A stretch of DNA of 64,000 nucleotides from Sycobia sp. Sy_11 (GCA_018907035.1 JACCIC010000151.1:310001-374000), one strand, 5' to 3'. Counted from the first letter of the stretch, positions 10,948-22,948 are shown. Program-made: numbers and translations. The notes: a model not told the origin generated them from the letters alone.

Positions 10948-11420
10948 CGAGGGTGATCTGAGAAGTACCAGGTCCAATAAATAAAACTCATAAATTTTGG
11001 AAAAAGTATATTTATTTTTCAACATAATTGTTGAAACTCTTTTCAGCTCTATACACTTTTCCCAGCAATGTGCAATAAGTTCGATACCCCTTTTATAATG
11101 AGAATTGCCAAGCTCCTCATAAGAGCCATTAACTGCCGAGTTCACCTCTTCATTTTTGGAAAATCTTTGACCAGCAAGCCATTTTTTCAAGTCTGGGAAC
11201 AGAAAATAATCCGAGAGAACTAAATTTGACGAATAGGGTGCATAAGGTTGTTATTTAAATTTTAATTCATTAATTTTGGTGATCGAACTGATTAAAGATC
11301 ATGGCGTCTTCAAACTTGAGACATATGCTTTATAGATTGTGTACTTTCTATTACAGTGGTATTTTTTGAACAACTGCCGCCACCTCTAGATCAGGCGAGG
11401 TATTTCTGGGACCACCCTCG
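10948..11420 (-). mobile_element. short deleted mariner of a second family
   Basis: The ends CGAGGGTGATCTGAGAAGTACC (left, starting 10948) and the reverse complement of the right end, CGAGGGTGGTCCCAGAAATACC (11420), are inverted repeats with four or five differences. TA flanks both sides. Only about 473 bp remain. Inside, on the minus strand, KKWLAGQRFSKNEEV, then KRGIELIAHCWEKCIELK, is the C-terminal end of a mariner transposase; the DNA-binding and catalytic parts are gone. Such internally deleted copies can be mobilised by a full-length relative. Confidence 0.85.
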
Positions 11421-11422
11421 TA

Positions 11423-12046
11423 TATACGGCGCAAAGCCAAAATATTTGTGTATATTCAAATAATTTTATATAATTATAACTTTAATTATTAATCACAATT
11501 TAATTAGCAGAATTATAATTTAATTGACTATATAATAATGTTATATATTATTGTAATAATTCAGAATTATATATTATAGCAGTATTATGGCATCGTTATG
11601 CAAAATGATATTTTTTATGGCAATTACTTTAAAAACATATATGTCTATTGGAGATGGTAATATATGAACGAATTTTTCCATAGAGTAAATTTCTACGAAT
11701 ATGATGTGTTCAAGTTTCGAAACAAAATCTACAGATGTATTATTATTTGCGTTACACGCAGTTAAAATTTTTAAACATTGATATTCTTTTTTATTATATG
11801 ATATTGCAGTCGCTCAAAACCTACACTAATTTATATGCTATAAAAAATATTAATTGATGCATTGACACACTACATTAATAAATAATATACAACACGCAAC
11901 GCGAAAACTATACAAGAAAATTATAGCGCGAAAACAAACGATAAAGGCAAATAATAGTGTGAAATCGGCAACGGACATGATGTAATACATATACTAATCG
12001 AATATTCGAAATTATAACGGCAAATCCGAAAGAGAGAGTACGCAAC

Positions 12047-12104
<58 letters not shown>

Positions 12105-12395
12105 GCCACTAAATAGAACGTGAAAAGTACACGGGAGGATAGACCTCGCGCAGCAAGAGAAAGAGAGTATCTCTCGAAGTCTCGAGTATCACACGAATAT
12201 CGAAGTCTGACCACGGTAGTAGGGACTCAAAAGTCTCTATACCGCCGCACGTACAATCATTATTTCTGAGAGTTCACTTGCGCAAGCGCCCCTATTATAT
12301 AATAGTTATAGTATTCTCTATATAATGTACATGTATGTGCAGATATATATGTGTGTACGTCTGTACATGTCTTATGACATATATGTATATTTATA

Positions 12396-12436
<41 letters not shown>

Positions 12437-12660
12437 TTATCCTTCAATGTAAACATACGACCACAGTAAAATAAAATATTATTATTATAATTATAATTGT
12501 GATAAAAATAATAAACTATTAAGATTATTGTAAATCGGTGACTCCTCCGCCATAATATGAGTGGAGACAAAATCAGCCGAATAAAATAATATAAATTGAA
12601 AAAAATAATATAAATAAAATAATATAAATAATACATTTATAAATAAAATAAATAATATAA
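11423..12660. other. AT-rich DNA with a (CT)n run
   Basis: No gene recognised. The segment holds a pure (CT)n microsatellite at about 12049-12098 and a (TA)n tract at about 12398-12430. Open frames crossing them encode only Arg/Glu or Tyr/Ile repeats and are artefacts of the simple repeats. Confidence 0.6.
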
Positions 12661-12779
12661 AGTCAATTCACACGAACTTTTCCTGGAGCTAAAAAACCCA
12701 TGAAAAGCTCAATAAAAGCCTGTCGAAAATCCTCTACGGAAATAAAAATTATTAGTTTGATTTGTGTTGTGAGGCACTC

Positions 12780-13247
12780 CTCAAAACACTGATGGTGAAT
12801 AATTTTCCTACCATGAACGAGTTATCCTGGTTGTGAAGCACTCCACAGAAGACAAGCGAAATCAAGCTTACTCTTTATTATAATCCTACCAAATATCATC
12901 CTAATTCCCTGCGTGAAAATTACGACCAGGTGTTCGTATGGTAAGTAGCGTCGAATAAATTAACGTAGTGGTAACTAGCGCACGTCTAACACCAAGAAGT
13001 ATCCAGTTCATTGTAAATTTCGTACTATATTTATTCTTGTTATTTATCCTGTTGCAGAAACACAGTCATTTGTACAGAAAAATTCTGTATGATAAAACAT
13101 TCTTTTTATTTTATTTTTTAAAATACTGTGTTAATTTTTTATTATTTCAGCTGATTCGGCGTCTGCTCCTGAAAATACTATCTCCACTCTCAAACCACCC
13201 TGGAAAAATACTGCGTAGGCTACCCTGAGGGGATAAGGATCGTTACA
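12780..13247 (+). repeat. dispersed LTR-like repeat, copy 1 (copy 2 at 19147-19625)
   Basis: Shares blocks with 19147-19625: TCCTGGTTGTGAAGCACTCC / ATCCTGGTTGCGAAGCGCTCC, the CCCTGCGTGAAAAT / CCCCGCGTAGAAAAT segment, a pyrimidine-rich TTATTT...CTGTTGCAGAA block, and the end GTAGGCTACCCTGAGGGGAT...CGTTACA / GTAAGCTATCCCGAGGAGGAT...CGTTACA. Both terminate in GTTACA, the form of LTR ends elsewhere in the window. I therefore read them as the 3' halves of two solo LTRs of one old family. The 5' ends are not defined. Confidence 0.5.
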
Positions 13248-13275
13248 AGCTAGATATATTATAAATATTATATCC

Positions 13276-13319
<44 letters not shown>

Positions 13320-13320
<1 letters not shown>

Positions 13321-14200
13321 GGAATCGAAGTTACGATATGTGCTCAGAGTAGAATACCAAGCGACGCATAGCGATACCAATATATTATACCAATACAATA
13401 ATATCAACCCGCCAGAGTTTGAATTGGATTTTTTCCCGTATTTTATTTCCTTTTAACGACGTTGCTGGGATTTGGATGTCAAATAAATCCAACTGGCTTA
13501 CAAAAAAGTATAAAAATCTTTATTACTAAATTAAATATTAAAATTTAACAAAATTATAAATTTTTCGGAATCGCTGCGCCAGCCGCCGATTCGGCTTCTT
13601 TGTCAATTGGCCGTGCGCCTTTGTCTGCTGCAACAATAAATCATAAAACATTTCCTTTATGATTTAACAAAAGAAAGAAAATTTACATTTATGATTTTAC
13701 ATAAATTTAATGCTCCGCGTGAGCATATAACAAATTGTAATAATATTTTAATTTATTTCTTTATTACGCGATCGCGTCCCGCACTGTGAGTGTTCTGAGA
13801 CTTGTCGCCCGCTATCGCGTCGACGACAGGTCCCCCTCGATTAGCCAGTCTGGAGGCCACTGGCACAGTGAAATTCTGCAGTCACTACGGCTCTATTTGA
13901 TATTTGGGAGGGACCACTCGCTCTCCTCTTACCGCACCCTACCGCGCCTAGTCGTCGTGCAGCGCCGTCGCCGCTCGTGAGAATTAGCGAATCAATTCGC
14001 GAGTGAAATACAATATACTAATTTGCGCGAGTCTATGTGCTCGTCGCAACTTCCAGTAAAAATCGTCCTGAGGCATCGGGATATCATATTCAACCGCTGG
14101 TACACGCCAATTTCTCCGTAGAAGCTGTATTTAAAATGTATGTTTTGTAACAGATACTGGATAAGATAACCTGTACGTGTTAATAAATAATAATAATTTA
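13320..14200 (+). repeat. dispersed repeat, copy 1 (copy 2 at 21700-22140)
   Basis: The block around 13800-13890 (CGCGTCGACGACAGGTCC, GATTAGCCAGTCTGGAGGCC, CTGGCACAGTGAAATTCTGCA) aligns with 21885-21965 (CGTATCGACGACGAATCC, GACTGCCTAGTTTTGAAGCC, CTGGTACACCGAAATTTTGCA). GC content is higher here than in surrounding DNA. The open frame at 13786-13980 is not conserved in the second copy, so I do not call it a gene. Nature unknown; possibly an LTR or other non-coding transposon part. Confidence 0.45.
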
Positions 14201-14217
14201 TAAAAGAATGGCGAAAG

Positions 14218-14265
<48 letters not shown>

Positions 14266-15297
14266 GGAGGCTTTAATATAATGCGTTAAGTTATAATTAG
14301 ATACAATATAATGTTAAGTTGTTAACCGCGTTTTCCTTGTTAAGAAGACAGTAAAAGTATTATTCCTATTTTACACCCTTTTAGGTTAACTAAATTACTA
14401 AAATATATATATTCGCGCAAATGCTAACCGAGTGGTGTAGTTTTAATTGGAAGTAATTTCCAATTATTTAATTGATATCCTTCATTTTGGTAAAATACTG
14501 ATCAAGTTCAGTTAGCGAGAAGAAGAAGGAGGGACGTTTAATTTATTCGACGTTGGCTTGTTCTATTTTCGGCGTCGATTACCTGAAGGTTCGTGTTTTA
14601 ATCTTCTAAAATAAAAAACATTCTATTCACGCCAATTATTTCTTTTCTTTCGTATTAATAATCAAAATATAGAAGCCGCGTATATATACGAGGGTTAAGG
14701 TACTGTGACTTTCCTATATTTGTATAGGAGATAATACTAACTCCACAAACGATTTATTACATAGGTCGCGGTACGCATGTATATTCTGCGGAAGAAGCGC
14801 TTCCGCAACCGTCAGTCGGGCAGTGTTTCAATACTTAATTCTTTACACCATTCTATTATCCCTTTTTCCTCGTATTCCTGTGTGTATGAAGTATGCGATA
14901 GATGATCGTGGGTGCAATATAGGTAAGGTTCGAATAGATAATCTATTATAGTTATTTATGGATGATGAAGTTTTTTTTTATATTAAAATTTATTTGGAAA
15001 TCGATTTTTATTTTTATTCTATAGAGCCCCTTCTAATAACCCGTCGGTTTTTCCTCCCTTTTTGAAGAACTTTCTTTATTAGGATATTCGACTTAAGAAA
15101 AAGGAATATAGGGATAAAGGTAAGTTTGTGGAAGATTTCGGAGGGCCACACGGTCTAAAAAGGTTAAGTGTAAATTAACCTCATCCGTTAAGGGACCCTT
15201 CTCCTTTGTTAATGGGGATTCAATACAGTGTGGATATTTAATTCATAAAACAATTAATCTTAGGGGCGTATCTCTTGTAGTGTCTAAGGAGTCCTTT
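14201..15297. other. non-coding DNA with (GA)n run
   Basis: A (GA)n microsatellite lies at about 14218-14262. The rest (14300-15297) has no coding signal. The last 300 bp, ending TCCTTTACA|GTATATAT, has an LTR-like terminus against a (TA)n tract, similar to 1061 and 4389. Confidence 0.4.
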
Positions 15298-15307
15298 ACA
15301 GTATATA

Positions 15308-15357
<50 letters not shown>

Positions 15358-16051
15358 ACCGTACAAACTGTCGGTTCTGTAATAATAATCAAAAACCGAG
15401 CGTGTGTTTTACTATAGCGTTTTACTATATAGTATCGCAGCCATTCTCCCTAGCCTTCAGCTCAGATCCGAGTGAGGTCGTCCAGAGCATACAGAACTCT
15501 CTCCGCTACTACTATCTTCGTGTACTCCGAGAAGGCCACCGCCGATCCACCAGCGGAAGCGCGTGCAGCGTTCACGCGCCACCAAGAAGACGCCGCGCTA
15601 GCCTGCGCGAGTCAGCAGCGAGCGAGAGAGAAAAAGAGAGAGAGAGCAGCGAGAGAAAGTCAGCGACAGCATTCTCGTCAGCTTGGGACAAGTAGCGTTA
15701 TATTACGATCTTAGAGATATGTTCGCGTTCGCCGTCGTCGGCGTCGTAGTGTAGCGCGCTCATACTTGGAGTTGCCGAGTAAACCCCTCGCATTACCCTT
15801 ACCCCGGCCCCTGCGTGCGCGGTCATAACTTATTACTTCGCGGATAATGGTGTCGCGGAACCCGCTCGCGGTAAGTTACCGCGTATATACCCTGTCAGTA
15901 TTGTAATAGTTCGCCGCGTCAATAAAGGTTTGTAATTATTGTTGATCTATATGTTTCATCCTTCTATTTCCACGTCCCTCTCCCCTTAGCTTAGCTACAA
16001 CGGCTGTGAGAAACAGCGGCCGGACGAGATACAACTACGTATCAGGTGACA
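15298..16051 (+). repeat. GC-rich LTR-like segment after (TA)n
   Basis: Following a (TA)n tract (15300-15354), this CpG-rich stretch carries a purine-rich GAGAGAGAAAAAGAGAG block (15620-15650) and a poly-A signal AATAAAGG at about 15922 in a context like an LTR R/U5 boundary. Two overlapping frames (15402-15714) contain Arg/Ser-rich low-complexity protein and look fortuitous. I cannot find a second copy or defined ends, so the LTR assignment is tentative. Confidence 0.35.
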
Positions 16052-16298
16052 CATAACCAAGTAAGATCATTTAAGGTTTATAGGTTACTATATATAACAT
16101 ATATAGTATAGTTTTGAGGTTGTTGGTAAAGAACCCTATTTTCACATCATTTCTTTTGTTCAAATTAAAAAAAAATAGTCTATGTCACTTCTACGGTTAG
16201 TGTAACGCATAAAAACAAAAACTTAATTTGATGTCACAAATTATGTTCAGTCTGATTTGGCATACATATACCATTTTATAAGAGAAGACGGAGATGGA

Positions 16299-16301
<3 letters not shown>

Positions 16302-16342
<41 letters not shown>
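16302..16342. repeat. (GA)n microsatellite
   Basis: Uninterrupted GA repeat of about 40 bp. The minus-strand frame crossing it encodes a Leu/Ser run and is not a gene. Confidence 0.9.
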
Positions 16343-16346
<4 letters not shown>

Positions 16347-16564
16347 GATTTTTCCACATAAAAGAGAATAAAATTTACAAAAATCAAAATATATCCACAA
16401 AGTGTGAGAGTAATGTTAGATTAATCTGAAGAACAAAAAGGATAATATAAACTAACGTCACACATTCTTTAGGATACGAATTCCAAAGGTGGATATGACA
16501 ATTCAGCAGAGCTGGCCTGGTATTAATAGTTTAAGCGGACTACTTTGAGTTGATATTCGTGATT

Positions 16565-16792
16565 CAAGACGCCACCTACTGGCCGCTGATGAAAGTGACT
16601 GCTAAGACATTAACCTAATTTATTGATGGAAGTAAAATGATTTTCTATCAAAAACATAGCCTATGTTCTCCCGAAGATAATATAGAATCTATATGTCACA
16701 TTTCAGAGCAATAGTTTAGTAGTTTTTTTGTTTATCGTATACAATAAAAAACACGCTTTGTCTTTATAAATTAGTATGATTGTGATTAGCGT
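16565..16792 (+). repeat. inverted-repeat arm matching 18876-19092
   Basis: GCCACCTACTGGCCGCTG, AATAAATTAGG (reverse), CATAGCCTATGTTCTCCC and CAAAGCGTG/CACGCTTTGTC blocks recur in reverse complement at 18876-19092. The sequence around CATAGCCTATG...GAAGATAATATAGA has the character of the conserved ends of some insect non-LTR/SINE or Helitron families, but I cannot decide which. Confidence 0.55.
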
Positions 16793-17210
16793 TCGGTGGT
16801 CGATTGATTGTAATATATTCTGAATTTATCCTCCGGTCAGTGCGTTCCTTGCAATGAGCAAATAAAGAAATCGTAGGATTTCTCGCATTTTCATAAACTT
16901 ATATATATTAGAGATTTATTCTAAGAAATATACGTCATTTTTGTCAGTATTTAATATTATCTATATGATTATTTTACACAATATTATTTGTAAATTAGTA
17001 TAATTACATTATACTTTAATATATTTAAAATATAGTAGATAAATTATCCAAATATTATTTATTTTTTTGCGATCAGTGCTCCGCGATCCGTTAATTGTAA
17101 TATACTCAGAACTCATACCTCGGTTAGTGCGTCCCTAACAGTGAACAAATAAATAAGTAATAAGAGTTTCTGGCTTCTTTATAAACTTATATTTAATACA
17201 GATTTAAGAG
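16790..17210 (+). repeat. two direct repeats of a ~140 bp unit, period about 283 bp
   Basis: Unit 1 (16790-16930: GGTCGATTGATTGTAATATA, TCCGGTCAGTGCGTTCCTTG, GAGCAAATAAAGAAAT) and unit 2 (17073-17210: ATCCGTTAATTGTAATATAC, CCTCGGTTAGTGCGTCCCTA, GAACAAATAAATAAGT) align with substitutions. Each is followed by a TATTT/TTTTT-rich spacer. Non-coding. Confidence 0.6.
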
Positions 17211-18540
17211 TAAAATTTTATCGTACAAGTATCTTTCTTAAATATAAGAAAATGAAACCCGTAAATGAATCTAAAAAAACGTGAATGGGTAGATCGAAAC
17301 TTAATATATTGGGGAAGTAGGTAAAAACATGTTGTAACTATTTTTTAATAAAAATATTTTTCTTTGAAAAATTTTAATTTTATAGCGAAAGACAGATGTT
17401 TGAATTTGCAAAAATATATCAATTAACTAAGCAGCAATGCAATAGTAACATTAAAGAGATCCAGCACTAGTATCGTGAAAAAAATAATCTGGATGATGTT
17501 TTAGACAATAATAATACAAAAATATAAACAAAATATAAACAAGCTATAATACAATTACTTCAGTTAGCGCATGGAAGCAAGACGTGGGTTGTACTCTGTC
17601 AAACAGGTCAGCCTCCGTGCAAATTAATTTTTGAAATACATCGTAGCTTCATTCATTTATCTTAAGAAAATATGATACCAGATTTAAAAGTTAAAAGTAA
17701 TATCATTGCAATGACATCGAAAGTATTTATTACACTCAAGAATAAATATTTCTAAAATTGAAATTCGCAAAGAAGGGCAGCTGATTTCAAGTGCATGCTC
17801 TATGTTATGCATGCAAACACTTTTCATTTTCAATTTTTCTCTAGATAGAAAAAATACTATTTTTTTCCTTCTAGATACATAAAGAAAATTATTTTATACG
17901 ATTGTATAAAGCTATTATTCAGTATTAAGAAAACTTGTATTATTAATAAATTTATACTGTTATTAGATCCCATTTGCAACAGTAGCATAAACGAGCAGTC
18001 TCAGTCAGATTTGTTCAGTTTATTTAGTTTATTCTAATTGTACATTAATTACATTTTTTAATATTCTGTCTGATTATATCTTATATCATATAAAAGACTT
18101 AATATTTAGACTTAATAGTAATATTTCTAAGGAGATCAGTAGAACACCCATGAACAATATCCAAATTTCAGATAAACAGGAAGATTCTTTGGACATACTA
18201 AAATGTATTGAAAAAGAAACAAAAAAAACAACAAATTTGTTTCAGAATACGTAGCTTATTCGCACTGTAAATCACTTCGCTTAGAACTTGAATGCAGAAA
18301 AAATTTTAAAAAATTTGTAAGTTTTTCAGCAAAGGATTTGCGGAATTGAAAACAGATACGGCGTAGACTATTTCCTAACATTCACTCTCGAGCAAGCGTC
18401 AGGATAACCAAAATAATTGATTGCATGAGAAGCGACCATGTATTGCGATCTATACGATATGATGGCTTGCTCGGCGAGTTTTGGAATGAAATATGTATTG
18501 TATAATAAAAATTGTATATGCATCTGGTCAATTGTATAGT
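17211..18540. other. AT-rich DNA, nothing recognised
   Basis: Mostly low-complexity A/T with short frames only. I could not relate 17340-18360 to any other part of the window. The short minus-strand frame at 18368-18559 has no recognisable motif. Confidence 0.5.
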
Positions 18541-18735
18541 GGTACCTCCGGTTCGGCAACCGCGTTATCCCCTAGCCGGTCGACCTCTGAATACCCCAAA
18601 GGAATAACTGGCTCCTGCGGCCTTACCACCACCGCCGCGGGCCGATGAAGTGGGTGCACAGATCTGCGCTACACGAAGGAGCCCGAGTACCGGGCCCTGT
18701 GGCACCAGCTCGTATACTGTGACTATACGTAACAG
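18541..18735. repeat. isolated GC-rich island
   Basis: About 195 bp of GC-rich sequence (GTTATCCCCTAGCCGGTCGACC, CACCACCGCCGCGGGCCGATG, GGGCCCTGTGGCACCAGCTCG) with sharp edges in AT-rich DNA. No open frame of note. It resembles the GC-rich leaders of some non-LTR retrotransposons, but no RT or endonuclease follows. Unclassified. Confidence 0.35.
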
Positions 18736-18875
18736 ATGTCCGAATCTACACGCTCGCCGTATTTAATTATAAAATAAATGAATACAAATAATATTGTATA
18801 TATATACACATATCTATCTATCTATCTATCTATATATATATATATATATATATGCGTATCCATAAATATTATATC

Positions 18876-19092
18876 ATATCATATCATACTAATTTATAAA
18901 GACAAAGCGTGTTTTTGTTTGTACACGATAACCGAAAAAACTACTGATCCGATAGTTCTGAAATATGATATATAGGTTCTATATTATCTTTGGGAGGACA
19001 TAGGCTATGCTTTTTTACTGAAAATCATTTTACTTTCATCAATAAATTAAGTTAAATGTCTTAGCAGTCAGTTTCAACAGCGGCCAGAAAAA
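18876..19092 (-). repeat. inverted-repeat arm matching 16565-16792
   Basis: Reverse complement of the arm at 16565-16792 (CATAGGCTATG, GACAAAGCGTG, TCATCAATAAATTAAG, CGGCCAG). The two arms are about 2.1 kb apart and carry many substitutions, so this is old. Confidence 0.55.
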
Positions 19093-19146
19093 CAGCTCAA
19101 AAGACCAGCTGTTCTCTTATTCTGTAATAATCTATTACCTCTTAAT

Positions 19147-19625
19147 TCTTGATCCTGGTTGCGAAGCGCTCCTTAAAAGATCAGCGGAGTTAAGCGTACC
19201 ATTAGTTTTTACCTTGTAAAATCAACCTGACTCCTTGAAATTCCCCGCGTAGAAAATAGCACCGGGTCTTCGTGCGGAAAATAGCGCCGGTTTCATAATG
19301 TTGAGCAAATTAGCGCGCGTTTAATCAAATACATTGTACTTTATATAAGTATATACATACATATTTAGTCTTAGAAATTTATCTTGATAAGTTTTCCGTT
19401 AATTCTCTTCATTTATCTAATATTCGTATTTTTATTTCTGTTACAGAAGCGTGACAGAGTTTGGAACTTATTTTTTAATAAATATTTTATTATTAAAAAA
19501 ATACACTGTGTTAAAAATAAATTATTTTCTTCAGCCGTTGACAGTTCCACAAAAACTTTCTCACGTTTCAAAACTACCCTGGTAAATACCGCGTAAGCTA
19601 TCCCGAGGAGGATAGGAACGTTACA
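19147..19625 (+). repeat. dispersed LTR-like repeat, copy 2
   Basis: Aligns with 12825-13247 as described there and ends CGTTACA at 19625. No primer-binding site follows, so it is likely a solo or fragmentary LTR. Confidence 0.5.
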
Positions 19626-19651
19626 AATAAAAGTAATAAATTGAGGCGTTT

Positions 19652-20704
19652 TTGACGACTAAAAGTTCAAATACAAGCAAAAAATTTTCTGATATTTTAT
19701 TACCCGGTAAAAACCTTGAGATAATAGAAGCTATTGTATCATTACCAGGGTATCTTGATAATAATCGAAATGGAGAATTTCTCATGTATCCTACCTTAGC
19801 GGAAAACCTAGCAACTTTTGTAAAGCAAGTGATAGGAATTTATACATTACTGTGCTATATGAAAATAATTTAATAATTTTTTTTACATGAAAATAATTTA
19901 AAGAAACTGAAGCAACCACAAATAGTTTTCTTACATGTTTATACGATTATCATAAAATATTATGAAGAATGGTTGCTGAGTCACATGGAAAACATACAAG
20001 AGCAAAGAAGCAGCTTTTACCATTCACTTCTGATATACAGAAGCTTTACAGTGATTTGTCTAAGGAAAGATAGGTATTATATAATTCTCTGGAAGGAAAC
20101 TTCGATGAGAATATTTATTTGAAGCTTTTCAAAGCAACATTAACTTCATTACAAACATTTAATTGAAGAAGACTCGGGGACGTAGAATGCATTTTTATAG
20201 CAGAATTCGATAATCACGATTTAAACTTAAATTAACGCGGACAATTATTGCGGATAAGTATATTCTAATACACACGAGAGGTAAATGGGCTAACAACTTA
20301 AAGTTAGTGGTACCTTCATATGCCGATTTATGTATATAAAAAATAATACAGCTTCGAATAAAACTTAATATAACTCCTAATAATCACTATGTTTTGCCAA
20401 AGCTCTATCTATTGCCAAAGACTACACTATGTTCTATTCGATACCATAGTGGATATACATTATTATGCCGCTTCTCCGAATGCAGTGGAGCTCAACAATC
20501 AAAATTGTTAAGAGCAATACAACTAGGTAAACATCTAGCAATAGCATGTATAAAAGTGAATTTAAATGATGGTGAATTGACAGATTTAGCTTCATTCATC
20601 ACATCAACATTCACAAAAGCCTTTATCGAAAATACATTCTGAAACGTGATATTCCTCAGCTCCTGAAAGTTTTGAATAAAGCTATTGACTTAAATGAGTA
20701 AGAA
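19652..20704 (+). pseudogene. degenerate gene with tyrosine-recombinase-like C-terminus (Crypton-like)
   Basis: Several disconnected plus-strand frames read as one protein. They are KNLEIIEAIVSLPGYLDNNR (19652-19873); a stretch at about 20040-20170 that reads as KATLTSLQTFN; GAQQSKLLRAIQLGKHLAIA followed by LNDGELTDLASFI (20394-20642); and, in a shifted frame, HKSLYRKYIL and DIPQLLKVLNKAIDLNE, ending at the stop near 20704. The pattern Leu-Arg...KHLA...LN..ELTDLASF...H...YR matches the C-terminal half of tyrosine recombinase-type proteins related to Cryptons found in many animal genomes, in which KHxA and a final Tyr-Arg segment recur. Multiple frameshifts and stops make it a pseudogene. Confidence rests on the C-terminal motif only. 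Confidence 0.55.
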
Positions 20705-20842
20705 ACGAAATCGCTTAGTATGGAATCAACTATTTCTTTTCCCATTAATTTTGTTATTGAATGATTTGTAATTTTCAATAAAAATTTCCTTAGATTAGCA
20801 GACCAGGTAACTATTTGTAGAATAGTAGATGGTACCATATGA

Positions 20843-21090
20843 GTACCACTTCTTTCGATCAATGCAAAAAGATCTTCAAGAATACATTTCAGTTCAGTAG
20901 CGAGCATGGCAACTTGGCGTTATGTGTTCTTGGTCTTGAAAAACGAGAAATTTTTTAGTCCGGAATTCATAAATTTCCAGAAAGATGGAAAAAAGTTATA
21001 GATTTCGATGAACGGTGCTTTGAATAAAGGATATATAACCATGTTTTCATAATAAAAGCTTACATTTTGCAAAAAAAATTCCTGGAAACT
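20843..21090 (+). pseudogene. mariner transposase C-terminal remnant (irritans-like)
   Basis: The nucleotide sequence parallels 39150-39400 of the larger mariner relic: TTTCGATCAATGCA, CCGGAATTCATAAATT, CCAGAAAG, and an end GGAAACTTACTTA like an irritans-type terminal repeat. One frame reads SGIHKFPERWKKVIDFDERCFE followed by a stop at about 21030, the typical C-terminus of this mariner group. Only the last ~190 bp of coding sequence survive. Confidence 0.7.
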
Positions 21091-21103
21091 TACTTACTCG
21101 TAT

Positions 21104-21668
21104 ACAAATTAATAAATATTTTTTCATTGGTCTTACAGTCCAATCAAATCAATCGAAAACAATACGTAACAATATCAATACATATGTATACTAAAATTAA
21201 TACATCAATACATAATAATAATAAAAATAAAAATTTAAATTAAAAATTATAATGACAGTCAGATTGTTCTTGTCTACAGTCACCCCCGTAGACTAATCTG
21301 AAAATAAAATATTAGCTGAAAAAATTTTTGTTAGTAAAGTGCAATATGACTGTCCCCACACCCTTACTTAATTGAAGATCCAATCCAACATTTCGAGCTC
21401 GCTACGGCTCCTCATCAGGGACTAAACTAAACCTTATATTCTAATCTATATTTACCTTATCTCTACTACCAAATTTAGTAAATTAAATTTAAATTACCTC
21501 TCTCCACAAATTGTTCAGAACCAATCAATTTAAAAAGGAATGATAAACATTGTGCAATTTATTACACTTAATGTTAGTGTAGATATGTATTGATATTGTT
21601 ACGTATTGTTTTCGATTGATTTGATTGGACTGTAAGACCAATGAAAAAATATTTATTAATTTGTATAT
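21104..21668 (-). mobile_element. Penelope-like element 3' region, inverted-repeat form
   Basis: The outer parts (ACAAATTAATAAATATTT...ATTGGTCTTACAGTCCAATC at the left; its reverse complement at 21600-21668) form an inverted repeat. Between them the minus strand carries the PLE 3' sequence: the hammerhead-like motif (21383-21422), the AGACTAATCTG/CAGATTAGTCTACGG segment, and TTTATCATTCC...AAATTGATTGG, which matches the end of the GIY-YIG frame at 39760-39790. Length and edges fit a truncated PLE. Confidence 0.65.
21383..21422 (-). ncRNA. hammerhead-ribozyme-like motif, PLE copy
   Basis: On the minus strand: GTCC, CTGATGA, a 17-nt arm GGAGCCGTAGCGAGCTC, GAAA, TGTT, GGAT. CTGATGA and GAAA are the two conserved hammerhead core boxes. 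Stem I would be GUCC/GGAU (one wobble). The A in place of C after GAAA and the weakened stem I suggest decay relative to the 49.5 kb copies. Confidence 0.5.
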
Positions 21669-21699
21669 AAGCAGTCGACAAAAGTACTATGAACGTATT

Positions 21700-22140
21700 T
21701 ACTCGTATACACATAATAAATACTGTACGTGGGTTTTGGCTCGACCGACCTTAGTACACCGCTAAGATATGTTACAATGTATAAATGAGATAGTAAGATA
21801 ATTTATTTCGCCCTCTCGATTAATCCCAGAGTTCCAAATATATTTCCTACGTTCTGGCAAGTGGCAGTGTGCCTGCGATTAGTTATGTGTTATCGTATCG
21901 ACGACGAATCCTCCTCGACTGCCTAGTTTTGAAGCCGCTGGTACACCGAAATTTTGCATTTTTAGCAGATTTATTTAAAATTAAGAATTAAATAGTTTCC
22001 ACTGTTCTCCACTTAGCACACCGCGCCTTGCCAGGCACCTTCTTCGTTATTTGTAAAGCCCGCATCGGCTCGTAGAGACGGCGCGACTCCAATTTTCATT
22101 CTTTCTTTAGGCGACTTCGCAAATTCGAGGCCACGTAAAG
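21700..22140 (+). repeat. dispersed repeat, copy 2 (copy 1 at 13320-14200)
   Basis: Aligned with copy 1 through the ATCGACGACGAATCC, GCTGGTACACCGAAATT block. No coding potential seen. Confidence 0.45.
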
Positions 22141-22948
22141 GGCTCATTCAAAAGGACCAAATCTGATAGATCAACACTAAATGTTGATGATTTCTTAGCT
22201 GATGGGATAGTTTTTTACAAATTCAAAAAGTTCATTAATTTATTGCAAAACAGCAATCAATATTTATAACTGAAAAAACCAAATCTTGGTGCAAAGGAAG
22301 TACTTGTTGTGTTTTACTTTTCAGAAAATTACGTTTGTCTGTGTCAGGATACTTCACAGGTTTTTCCTTTTAATAACAATGAATATAGTATTAGTCATTT
22401 CAAATTGGATTCGCGACCTTAAATTTCAAATCTATTATTTCTAGTATATCTAAAAATAAATTAATTCGGATTCTTGTTCATCAATGTCGAAAATACCTTA
22501 AATCAGTAATTTAGTCAACATTATTGAGAAACTGATCTTTTTTAAATGAAATATGCGTGTTTGGTGAGTATTATATTTGAAACAGTTTTTTTGAGCTTAG
22601 AAATTTTTTTTTCAAAAACCGTATAAATCTAGACTTTTTAATAAATATTTTCATATGGCGCGTAGTAATTGTTTCTCAAAATTGAAATAGGCAAGGGCGT
22701 GGCTAATTTGAAGAAGAATTACTCATTTTCACTGAGTAAAATCGTTTTCAACATTAGGATAAGTTTTACAGAAAATATAACTTTTTTATCTTTGTGCGAT
22801 TGAATGTTTGTTATGCATCATATGCTCTTTTATAAAATATTAGTATTTATGTGAAAAATTATATTAGTAAAATACTGCGTATATTTAAATGTATATACAC
22901 ACCATATATGCAGACTTTCATCCAACATGTTTTATGATTTCGTTTATA
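22141..22948. other. AT-rich DNA, nothing recognised
   Basis: No open frame longer than about 60 codons and no repeat partner found. Possibly intron or intergenic sequence of the putative gene at 22949-23490, since it lies on its 3' side. Confidence 0.4.

Noticed and set aside
15402..15714. Two overlapping plus-strand frames of 80-97 codons
   Set aside because: Low-complexity Arg/Ser/Glu sequence from a GC- and GA-rich LTR-like region; no start context or motif.
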